A stretch of 64,000 nucleotides of DNA from Tricholoma matsutake (Eukaryota > Basidiomycota > Agaricomycetes > Agaricales > Tricholomataceae). Under the pieces are notes generated by a model. The model made no database searches, was not told the DNA's origin, and worked only from the letters and a program-made list of their open reading frames with translations. Below, in pieces: positions 55,529 to 64,000 of the stretch; within the stretch, counting starts at the first letter, position 1, and each line of letters opens with the position of its first letter. Location: NCBI GenBank assembly GCA_026075535.2, contig AP026549.1, positions 620,001-684,000 of the forward strand, given 5' to 3'. The translations under genes were made by a program, and so were the position numbers.

Positions 55529-57312
55529 ATGTCTCTCTTAGCTCAACTGAACGCTGAGGTCCTCGAGTATGCCAAGTCCATGCCTGAATGCAGTGTGGCG
55601 GAAGACATCGATTTTGAGGTGTGGGGTAAGGGTTTTTGCAAGAAGATGGTACATTTTCGTCTTTTTCCTTTTGGTTTGATCTACTGAAACGTCTTGTGCA
55701 GGCTGAATATGATGAGTTGGCAGACGATCTCGGCAAAGAATGCAAACAGGCTGTCCAAAAGGTCGTCGACAAGGCATTTGAACTATTTAAGCTGATGGCA
55801 CATCGGGAATGGGTTTTGTGGGGCAGAGACTTGTTGTTTTTGGATCTGAAGGAGGAAATCAAGCTGGAGGAATGAGAGGCAATGGATAGGCGTCGACGGG
55901 AAGACAAGGAGACAGCGAGATGGGTGGCGGCAGCACAGAAGGCGGAGAGAATGCAAGAGCGCAGGGCTGCTATCATCAAGGTGCGATGAGCGCTTCTCAA
56001 GAGTTTCCGTGCAAAGACGCTTTCAAAGGAGGCATTGTGGGAGTGGAATGCAGAGGTCAAGGCAGAGGCGAAGGCGATCGAGGTAGCAGAACTCACTGAT
56101 GATGACGAGGGTGAAGTTGGACAAGGGGAGTTGGTAGAGCTGGGGAAGTGAAAGGTGGGAGATGTGGAAGACAGTGATGTGGAGTTGGAGATAGAGGAGG
56201 TGAATGCGAAGTGTGCGAAGTTCGCTGAGAGCGGACTGCTCGAGTTCGAGGGCCCAGTAAGTTGTTGAGTTCTGTCTTGTCCTTTCCAGTTCGCTAATTG
56301 ACTTTTTCGTAGTGCAATCATTGCACCAAGATGCAGTTGCAGCCTCCATGTATTGTCGAGAAGGGGGCGCCGAAGTGCATCAAGTGCATGCAAGCGGTCC
56401 AAGGCTGCTACTGGGAGGGGGTCTCGAGACGAGGGGTGCACAAGGAGGATGTGCCAAAACACAGGGGTCGAAAGCCTAGTGTTTGAAGGTCCAGTCCATG
56501 GTTATGTAACAGTCTTTTGGAATTTTGAGATGTAATCTGCTTGTTAAAGCCTTACAACCTATCCTGGAATTTCCAGATTTTTTGTACACAATTTCAATAA
56601 ATGATTGAAAAGGTTTGTCATTATGCCTCAGTGGTTTTTACAGAATTAAACATATGAAACATAAAACAATTTTTCCAGTCTATACATTTTCCGAGGTTTT
56701 AAGAAAAATGTATGAACTGGAAAATTTGTTTTGTGTTTAATAGGTTTAATTCTGTAAAGGTTACTGAAGCATAATGACAAAACATTTTTGGTCCTATCTT
56801 GACATTGTGTACAAAAAGTCCTGGAATGCCAGGATAAGTTGTAAGGCTTTAGCAAGCAGATTACATCTCAAAATTTGAGAAGACTGTTACATAACCATGG
56901 ACTGGACCTTCAAACACTACGAAAGGCCAAGGAAGCGACAATGGTGGTAGCGATGCGAGCGACGGCTGCAAAGGAGACTTCATGCCCAAAACCAGGTACA
57001 AGTGTCATTTGATGTGTTTCGAGCTCTCTAATCGATCATTTTAGTCATTCAAGTTTGTGCGGTGAGGGCAATCGAGCCCATTGAAAATGTTGCGGGGCCT
57101 TCAATGCTGTCAGGGGATAAGGCGAAGGGAAAGAAGTCGAAGGGAAAGGGGCAGGCGAAGGAGGTTTGAGAGGTGGAGGATAGCGAGGCGATGGACGAAG
57201 GGGTAGTGATGCATTGTCGATGCATTGCAGCAAGAGTGGTGGAGAGGCGAGTTGATTTGGAGATGTTGTTAGATGAGATAGAGGGGTTGGAAGGGTTGCT
57301 GGCTGAGTAGGA
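55529..57312 (+). pseudogene. Antisense accessory gene of element B (coiled-coil, six-Cys protein)
   Basis: Exons 55529-55648 (120 nt), 55702-56256, 56313-56995 (interrupted by a MITE) and 57045-57312. Introns are 53, 56 and 49 bp, with GTACAT, GTAAGT and GTACAA donors and CTAAT branch words in introns 2 and 3. Exon 1 starts MSLLAQLN with YAKSMPEC and WGKGFC, as in A. Exon 2 begins AEYDELADDLGKEC and is a coiled coil with at least three TGA stops. Exon 3 has C-x2-C-x8-C-x8-C-x2-C-x6-C (CNHC ... CIKC ... GCYW), close to the Zn2Cys6 pattern (x6 in place of the first x8) of fungal transcription factors. Exon 4 has SKGKGQAKEV, a stop, and a Leu/Glu-rich tail. The Cys cluster itself is intact. The exon 3/4 phase does not close without an indel. 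Confidence 0.82.
56479..56917. mobile_element. MITE with TA target duplication, Tc1/mariner-like
   Basis: Inverted ends GTGTTTGAAGGTCCAGTCCA and complement, extending with some mismatches through most of the 439 bp. Flanked by TA at 56477-56478 and 56918-56919. TA duplication is characteristic of the Tc1/mariner group. It sits in exon 3 of the accessory gene; removing it with one TA rejoins the exon. Confidence 0.88.
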
Positions 57313-57429
57313 CGGTTTTATTTTTGTGTTTTTGTGGACTTTGTTTTGTATTCTATCTTTTTAAACCAAATTTCATAAATAATTGAAAGAAAATGATAAG
57401 AAAGAGGAAAGAAATGAAATATGAAAATA

Positions 57430-57520
57430 AGGGAAATGCTCAGTAAATCATCATGGCCAAAAAACCCTTTTGAGTTTGCGCGACCACACTATATGGCGAT
57501 ATCGCAACTTGTAATGTACA
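57430..57520. promoter_or_regulatory. Conserved block between convergent genes (B)
   Basis: Reverse complement of this block matches 16491-16586 of element A at about nine of ten positions. Lies between the stops of pol (57574) and the accessory gene (57312). Confidence 0.6.
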
Positions 57521-57573
57521 CCAAATGATAACAGAGTTATAAGTTCAATGTTCGAAACAAAGGAAAAGAATAG

Positions 57574-59058
57574 CTAGTTGGGTTCGATATCTGGAAAATC
57601 TTTGTCTATGTCGGAGTCAACATCTGAAGTCTTTCAAAGTCCTTTGAGATGGTTCGAGTTGATGTCGAGGAAGTTCGGGGGAAGAGGGATGGACTTTCTG
57701 GTGAGATAGGGGAGGAGTCAGAATGCGGCGACGGGTCGATGAAGTACGGAACCATCTAATTCGCAAAGGATGTAAGCACCACCATAATTTCGTTCGATAA
57801 CAATGAGTGGGCCTAGGTATTGTGCATGCATCTTTCAATTGAGTGATTTCTCGATCTGTGTGTTTCGAAGTAGAACGAGGTCACCTTTCACAAAGTCATA
57901 ATCACGAATTGTTTGCTGGTGAACTTGTTCGAAGTGCTTTGCAGCTTCGAGCCATGCCGAAAAGACTTTCGAATGAAGGACTTCAAGGTCTGAGGATCTC
58001 TTCTGTAGGGCAATGGCACATCTGGCGATGAGGTCAGTAGTCGAGAGGATCGAAGCGGGAGGGGGTTGCAAGTAGGTGGCTTCGGAGATATCGAGGGGAA
58101 TGAGGGGGTGCGATCCTGTAATAATGAAGTAAGGGGAGCAACCCATACATTTACGAACTGTAACTTGTTCTGCCCAAAAGACTGAGTGCGCTCTGTTCGA
58201 CCATTTGCTTTGGTCTCCATTGATGGCTTTGAATAGTGATTTGCAAACGTCGAAGTGGCTTCGTTTGACGAGTCCATTGGCGTGAGAGTTGTAACCACTA
58301 ATGTGAACATGGTTAATATGGTAGTGCTTGGAGAGATACTCAATCGTGGCAATGAAAGCGCTTCCATTGTCACTTATGATCTCATAAAGAGAGCCCCATT
58401 GACAAATGATGTCTTCGAAGATCCAGTCACCAAGGGTTGTCACGTTCTTGTGTCGAAACTTGTGCCACTCTGGATATGTCAAGAGCAAACATTGGCCTTG
58501 GACGATGTACTTGAATCTGGCTGATGGAGGCATTTGCATAGTGTCGACATAAACTTTGCCGAATAGAGGAGCTGGCATTGCAACTATGGGGGGAATTAGA
58601 AGGTTTCACATCTGACGAACCTGGCAGAGATGGCATGTTTGAATATACCAGGCGATGTCAGCCTTCATGTTGGGCCACCAGAATTGTAAAGCAATCAGGG
58701 ACTTTGTAGTGAACACCATCTTGTGTCTGATGTCGTCGTGAGCTGCGTGAATGATTTCGAGGTGGCATTCGGGGATGGCGACAATTTTGTGAGTGCCATG
58801 GGAGTCTTTTCTCCATAGTTTGCCTGAATCTATAAAGAATTTGGTGCAATATTGGATGAAGGTAGCATATTCTGTGTCTGATAGATCGAGAGGTCGTACC
58901 AAGTCACCTAACCACTTTCGAACACGAAGTAGTTGTGTGTCATCCTTTTTTGCGTTGTTACTTTGTGGGATGCCTTCATAGGTAACTTCGTTCTGCTGAG
59001 TGATATCAGAGGAGAGGGCGAGTGTTAGTTGTTGTTGGAAGGGGAATGGCCGAGTCAA
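57574..59058 (-). pseudogene. Integrase of element B
   Basis: Zinc-binding domain: PECHLEIIHAAHDDIRHKM, WWPNMKADIAWYIQ and CHLCQ. The core is complete: KVYVDTMQMPPSARFKYI (first Asp), TLGDWIFEDIICQWGSLYEI, SDNGSAFIATIEYLSKHY (second Asp), and GYNSHANGLVKRSHFDVCKS. There A has Glu in GIIEQAHFD, but B has Lys, so the catalytic Glu is lost. From 58578 to 57835 the frame is open (247 codons). KGDLVLLRNTQIEKSLN is followed by a stop, and the tail runs to 57574 with SVLH-stop-PVAAFRLLP. Confidence 0.85.
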
Positions 59059-61027
59059 TATCGGGTTGATCTGGTGTACAAAGCCATGAAGTTGATCTAT
59101 CCAGTCTCCGAAGTCTTCTTCATTATCGAGCTGGCTGTCTTTGGCTTGTGGTGGATGTCACAAGAGTCCATCGGGACCATGATGGGTTCCTGCGACATGG
59201 ACGAGGGTGAAGTGAAAGGTGAGTATCGAAACAATCCAACGGTTTATACTAGCACTAGGTGCGATATCGGGGTTCGATAACATGCCTTGATGTACCTCAC
59301 GTCAACTTCAATGATAAGATTGCAAATGCCGATAATATAAAGTCAAAGGGCACCGAGGGCTTGATAAAGTCCATAGAGTTCGAGCTTTGGTTGCAAAAAT
59401 TGAGATTCGCAGTCGTTGAGCATAATGGAACTGAAATGGCTATAATAGCGCTTTCGAAGATTGTTGGGGTCGCATTGGGCGAGGAAAAAGCCGATGGCAA
59501 TGTGCGAAGTGTCGACCAATAGTATGACTGGTGCATTGGACAAATAGTCATGGCTGGCGAGGTGATAAGAGCTTGCTTCAAGTCTTCCTGTGCAGCAATT
59601 TGGCTCGGTCCGAACTTGAAAGGAACATCTTTTCAAGTGATGTGGATTAGAGCTGTGGCGCGATGAGCGAAGTTTTGAATAAAGGTATGACAAACTCCGA
59701 TTGTTCCTAAGAATGCTTTGACTTCAGTGAGCGATCGACAAGGTCCCCAATTGCTGACTGCTTCGATGCAGGTCGGGTTGACCATATGACCTTTGATGTT
59801 GCAACGATGACCTAGAACCATTATTTTGGGAACACAGAGAAAGAGCTTAGGGCCTGAAAACGTCCCTCCACAATACTTCATGCGCTGAATCACCCTGTTG
59901 AGGTTCTCAAGGTGCTCCCAGACAAACCTTTGAATTGTGGGACTCTCTGGAATCATCTTGTAGGCACCGCTGCAAAGTTGGTATCGAGACTTTGGGCCTT
60001 TGATCGGAATGTCGTCGATGTAGGGGATCGTGATGTAGGGGATTTCAGGTCGTAGGATATGCATGACGTCGTCGTGCATGATTGGGACTGAGTTTGTCCA
60101 ACCCATCGGAAGGGTGACAATGCGAAGTGTGCTGAAGGGTGTCTGGAATGTTGTTAGATTGTGAGAAGATTCAGCAACTTTCCTTTTGTTGAATGCTACG
60201 AAGAGGTCCAGCATTCCACCACATGATTGTCCACTGAACTGCTCTGCTAAGTGCTCAGGGATGGGAATGACGCCTGAGTGCTGGATCATAGCCTTGTTCA
60301 AAGGTTCGAGGCTGTGGATGAGTCGGAGCGCTTTGCCATCTTTCTTCACAACACCGAACCATCGTGATCAATACGAAGAGTTTGAGTGTTTGTAGACACC
60401 AGCTTTGAGCTTCTTCTTGATAATATTGCAGACTTCTTCATAAATGCCGGGGGGAATCAGGATGTTTCACTCGACCCAAGGGGTGTGAGGGATGACTGGG
60501 AATTCGATTGGGGGGAAGAAGTTGGGTTGGAAGCTGCCTCGTTCATTGTCGGTCCACACGAAGCCAGTTTTGTGGTTTCAAATGAAGTCGTGGTTGAGAT
60601 TTCGTTCTTTGGGCCATAGGAAATCACCTGGATGATTTTTGTCGACGATGGCCTTGCATTGGAGCGAATATCGAGGGGTGGGAGAGAAAGGTGGGGGACG
60701 AGGATTGAGTTTTGGCATATGTTCGCGTGGATCACCAGTGATCTTGCAAATGATGCAAAAGCGATTGGGAAGGTCGGCGATGACGGGTTGAATCTTCTGT
60801 GGGATGGGCTTGTACTTCTTCTTTGAAGCGGCGAGTGTCGGATAGAGAGAGTCGAATGTCGAGATATTGGAAGGGGAATAGATAGAAGAAGATTGCATAG
60901 GGGTTGCCATTGAGGTCAATGAATATGTCGCATACTGTTCGCTAGCCATTAAATATAAGTTCGCAATGATCAAAGAAGAGGAATAGTAGTTCAAAGTGTT
61001 CGAGGAGTCAATATCGGGAATGTCCAC
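59059..61027 (-). pseudogene. Reverse transcriptase and RNase H of element B
   Basis: An N-terminal region (FIISFDHSNPSITIEYTVDI, ANLYLMASEQYATY) continues in the protease frame. RT core: KKDGKALRLIHSLEPLNKAM, HSGVIPIPEHLAEQFSGQ, LPMGWTNSVPIMHDDVM, then the intact YIDD box within PYIDDIPIKGPKSRYQ near 60030. KYCGGTFSGPKLFLCVPKI follows. RNase H: VILLVDTSHIAIGFFLAQC, YGLYQALGAL. Gaps and shifts near 60350-60450 and 59640 break the frame. Compared with A the RT has drifted at many positions but keeps the same motifs. Confidence 0.85.
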
Positions 61028-62278
61028 AGTGTACTCGATAGTAATAGAAGGATTAGAATGGTCGAAGGAAATAATGAAAGCACACTGAAAGTTGATCCTC
61101 TAACTCCAAAAATGCTCTCGAACTACTTTTTGACGTTGATTCGATCGAGGGATCGTCAGAATGGTACACGATTGCGTCGAGTTCGGATCGAGGATGGTAA
61201 TCGTCTGTGATTCATTCTGATAGTTCTTCACTCTACTCTCAGAGAGAACTTCAAAAGGGCATCCGAATAAAATGTTGTATGCTGGGCTGCAAATAATATG
61301 AATTTGCATGTATAGCATGATGGTGCCAACTTCACAAGGGACGTTGCATGCTAAACCAAGACTTTCATCGATACCGCCGTTTGCCAATTGTAGAGGAATG
61401 CGGATTGAAGGGTCATAGGCGAGACCGAGTTCATGACAAACCTCTTCCAACATTGCGATGATCAAGGAACCAGGGTCGATGACACTCTCAACTGGGTTTC
61501 TACCATTGACATTTATAATGACTGATCTAATTGCATGAGATTCCTTTGCGATGATGAAAGGTTCCAGAATGTCACCAGGGCACAGACTGTTAATATAAGT
61601 CTCATAAGGATCATTGAGTATGTAGACGTTGTCGTCGAGGATGTTCATTGCGTTATCGGTTTGCTGAACACATCGTGCCGTGACCTGTTCTTTCCATTTA
61701 GTTTGAACCTCTGGCGCTACTGAGAGTAATTCTTCGGATGTTAGCGTGATAATAGGAGTCTTCATTGAATGAGTGAAAATGTCTTCTGCAATCTTGTCCT
61801 TGTGAATCGGGGCTTGGATATGGTGCAATGGGCCTTCTTTACCTTTACCTTTACCAGTCAATGTGAAGTTTCATTCGTGAGGCGGGAGGTATGAGTTCTC
61901 TTTAGCAGCGGCATATGGGTGAATGATAGGTGGCGAGGTTGGACTGGATTCGGTAGCCGATGCTGAGGTTGATGTTGGAGGATTGGTTGCCATAGACAAA
62001 GTGGAAGGTACCAGAGCGCATGGAGCAGTTGTTCACTGGACTGGAGTAGGTGGGACCGGGTTCGAAGGACGGGGTTGTGCTGCGGGCGTGTTAAGATCAG
62101 TTCAAGCGTATGGTCTACCACTTCGTAAGGCGAATAGTTCTTCCTCAAGCTTTGCAATGTGATCGTCCACTGTGTTAGATACTTCCGATACCTGATATAT
62201 ACCTCTAGGTAGTGGTGTCAATGATATTGAAGATGCGATGTTGCACATGAGGGAAGGAGTGATGGTGACCTGTGGGTT
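61028..62278 (-). pseudogene. Linker and protease of element B
   Basis: The long open frame 61861-61100 carries GKGKGKEGPLHHIQAPIHKD, MKTPIITLTSEELLSVAP, the protease box VIDPGSLIIAMLEEVCHELG and CNVPCEVGTIMLYMQIHI, ending with a TAG after EHFWS. RT follows in the same frame, so gag-pro-pol was probably one reading frame. Upstream, the linker (IAKLEEELFALRSGRPYA, then Pro/Thr-rich) has stops at the positions of Met, Arg and others in A. The overlapping frame at 61858-62157 is a shadow. Confidence 0.78.
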
Positions 62279-63110
62279 TCATCGAAGCCACTCATTAATG
62301 CATTCCTTGATGTAGCGACCAGGGATGTTACGAGGAGTGAATTGACCATTAGGGAGAACTACCTTTCCTTCAGTGTTCTTCTTACACTTTCCTTCATTAA
62401 TATAGGACTGGCAAACCAAACAGTTGCTAATAAAATGTCCAGCGAGACTGCAAAAGATGCAAACCAGAGCTTCGACTTGTTCAGGTCGAAGGCTATTGTT
62501 AGCATGAGGTGGGTTAGACGTTTTTGAACCTGCTAGAGCCGTGAAAAGAGTAGTTGCAAACTTTTCGAAGATAGCCAAAAGGTCTTCCGATTTGATCTGA
62601 GGTGCCGATGTCGAGGTGGTCGCTGCCGATGACGAGGTTGCTGAGTTCGAGCTGAGTAGGGAAGAGATGTCCGAGGAGTTCGATCCAGCTAAGACAAACT
62701 TTGCAGCTTTGTGGATGTGATTGAGTGGGTAGGGGTCGTCGGGGTAATGATCAGGATACTTAAGCTCGAGTCATCAAGCAATGCGCGACCACAATCCAGG
62801 TTGGAATCCTTGAATGAATGCTCTGCTCTGCTCTGCTTCCGAGATTCTGTTTTTAGTTGACAGGAATTTTGTAATGTCATAAAAGGCTTGGAAATACAAT
62901 CCGAGATCGTTCGCGTTGAAGATGCTGATGCGTAGTTACTCGCCGACTAACTTGTCCATATTGGAGATAGACCACTTGCAATCGTCTTCCGAACCGGGGT
63001 AAAGCTTGCGAATTGCAATGCGAAAGTTCTGGAACGAAATGCCGGTGTCATATTCTGGAATTGATTCCCAGAGTTTGGAAGTGTCGATATCGAGGTAGCG
63101 ACAAGCGTGC
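62279..63110 (-). pseudogene. Gag of element B, N-terminally truncated
   Basis: Begins abruptly with CRYLDIDTSKLWESIPEY at the junction with the partial LTR. Continues with FQNFRIAIRKLYPGSEDD, AFIQGFQPGLWSRIA (followed by two stops where A has RQ), PQIKSEDLLAIFEKFATT, and the knuckle CIFCSLAGHFISNC. It ends with KNTEGKVVLPNGQFTP. About 110 N-terminal codons present in A are missing together with the leader. A TAA (A: CAA) lies after DKLVGE. Confidence 0.82.
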
Positions 63111-63477
63111 TATGTCATTACAAACCGTCTAAACATCGGAAATTCACCTCATTGCATCCTAAGTCGTCTTGCGCGTGCTCAGTCGGTGGCCGAATAGCTT
63201 GGTCAACCTTGCTATGACTCATCGGCATGTAGTAAGAGTGCCCGAGGCCATGATGACGGCGGCCCAGCGCATTCGAAGTGTTCCTAAATCGTTTGAGGGG
63301 GATCGAGGGGGATCGAGGGGGATCGAGGGGGATCGAGGTAGTGCAAGGCCGCTCGAAGCCTGTTCGGGAGCATTTTGCAAGGCTCAAAGGTGTTCAAGGG
63401 GTTCCAAGTGCCATGGGAGATTGATGCAGAACTGCTGTGAGTGGTTACAGACCTTATAGCGCAAGGTGGACCTATCA
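63111..63477 (-). repeat. Partial 5' LTR of element B
   Basis: Matches the first 367 bp of the 54364-55382 LTR (reverse strand TGATAGGTCCACC). Stops at CTATGTCATTAC..., fused directly to gag coding sequence. Contains four to five GGGGGATCGA units. Confidence 0.88.
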
Positions 63478-63481
63478 ATGG

Positions 63482-64000
63482 CACCGCAGCAAGTAGAAAC
63501 ACATATCCAGATATAGACTTCCTGTCCAAACTTGATGCCCAGTCAGCATTGCAATACATTGAAATTTTGGCATTGTGTACATGTTCCAGTCCAATGTGAG
63601 GTGAAAATCACATGTCCCCTTGAGATACTGGAATATCTGTTTGATGGCGGTCCAATGCTTGGATTGCAGTGTTTTTGTGAACTTTGCCAGTGTGTGTACA
63701 GTGTATGCAATATCTGGTCGCATTCCAATGGCCATGTACATCAAGGAACCAATTGCTCAGGCATAAGTTCCAGAAGCCCGATCATTTCCTGATTCATCCT
63801 GATCAGCTTCATCAGTTTCGAGATTGATGTTAGGACTGAGTGGTGTAGAGATGGGATTGGCATCTTGTAGTCCTACTCGATGTAAGATCTTGTCAATATA
63901 GTGTGCCTGCGACAATGTCATACTCTTTGTCCCATGTAATCTTCATGCCTAATAATAGTCATAGTTTGCCAAGAGTTTTGATTTTGAACTTTTGTTTGAG
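63482..64000 (-). pseudogene. RT C-terminus and RNase H start of copia-4 (continues beyond window)
   Basis: Reverse strand, from the window edge: KQKFKIKTLGKL, KITWDKEYDIVAGTLY, THYIDKILHRVGLQDANPIS-like pieces. Then SLMYMAIGMRPDIAYTVHTL, AKFTKTLQSKHWTAIKQIFQ, YLKGTCDFHLTLDW and DWASSLDRKSISGYVFLLA. At 63482 the domain is cut by element B; the next residues (ISWSSKKQ) are at 54363. Stops and shifts are few, so copia-4 may be the least decayed copia here. Confidence 0.85.

Larger units (their letters stand above)
54364..63477 (-). mobile_element. Ty3/gypsy element B, second copy of the element A type
   Basis: Reverse orientation: partial 5' LTR (63111-63477), gag, protease, RT-RNase H, integrase to 57574, antisense accessory gene (forward strand, 55529-57312), polypurine tract, 3' LTR (54364-55382). 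Flanked by perfect ATGG duplicates (54360-54363, 63478-63481), so it is one insertion within copia-4 RNase H. Every coding segment has a clear counterpart in element A. The sequence between 5' LTR and gag is deleted, so the primer site is gone. Confidence 0.92.

Noticed and set aside
61858..62157. 99-codon reverse-strand frame in element B linker
   Set aside because: Shadow frame. The frame homologous to element A (IAKLEEELFALRSGRP) is a different one with stops.

Overview
The window looks like a heterochromatic, transposon-saturated stretch of a basidiomycete genome, most likely an Agaricomycete. Evidence: spliceosomal introns of about 47-59 bp with GT..AG ends and CTAAT-type branch sites, retroelement proteins of types I recall from Agaricomycete annotations, and no bacterial gene organisation. 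I recognise no complete host gene. Almost everything is a transposable element, and almost every element is broken by TGA stops, frameshifts, deletions or later insertions.

Layout. 1-68 is the right end of a chromovirus-type LTR. 405-3110 is a reverse-strand Ty1/copia remnant with a half-tRNA primer site and a putative LTR. 4287-20861 is a chromoviral Ty3/gypsy element (element C: gag, protease, RT, RNase H, integrase, chromodomain, 3' LTR). C is interrupted by a solo LTR at 7211-8339 and, inside integrase, by a second Ty3/gypsy element (element A, 9350-19327). 20862-22560 is cytosine/adenine-rich DNA ending in a gag-like fragment. 22865-27470 is a terminal-inverted-repeat DNA transposon with a spliced, reverse-strand transposase-like gene. 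27773-32300 is another Ty3/gypsy element (D), interrupted by a non-autonomous transposon at 28513-30381. 32322-38931 is a reverse-strand copia element (copia-2) carrying a fold-back element and a solo LTR. 39160-40475 is tandem-repeat DNA. 40476-41318 is a copia RT fragment. 41319-51065 holds tyrosine-recombinase (DIRS-like) retroelement remnants on both strands, cut by two solo LTRs and a fold-back. 51803-53557 is a hAT-like element. 53772-64000 is a further reverse-strand copia element (copia-4), split inside RNase H by element B (54364-63477), a second and inverted copy of the element A type.

The most interesting system is shared by A and B. Besides a gag-protease-RT-RNase H-integrase coding strand, each carries an antisense gene between pol and the 3' LTR, convergent with pol. 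It has a conserved multi-exon structure: an exon 1 of exactly 120 nt, introns at matching positions, coiled-coil acidic and lysine-rich segments, and a six-cysteine cluster close to the fungal Zn2Cys6 pattern. The start codon lies 146-147 bp from the LTR in both copies, and a roughly 95-bp block between the two convergent genes is strikingly conserved. This is an accessory gene retained by selection on the retroelement, not an accidental frame.

Insertions of the TGATAGG...ATCATCA LTR family make 4-bp target duplications. Removing the LTRs plus one duplicate restores the host element's reading frame in two cases where this can be tested. Stop codons in A, B, D and the tyrosine-recombinase element repeatedly fall where the family has arginine CGA, the footprint of CpG-directed C-to-T mutation.
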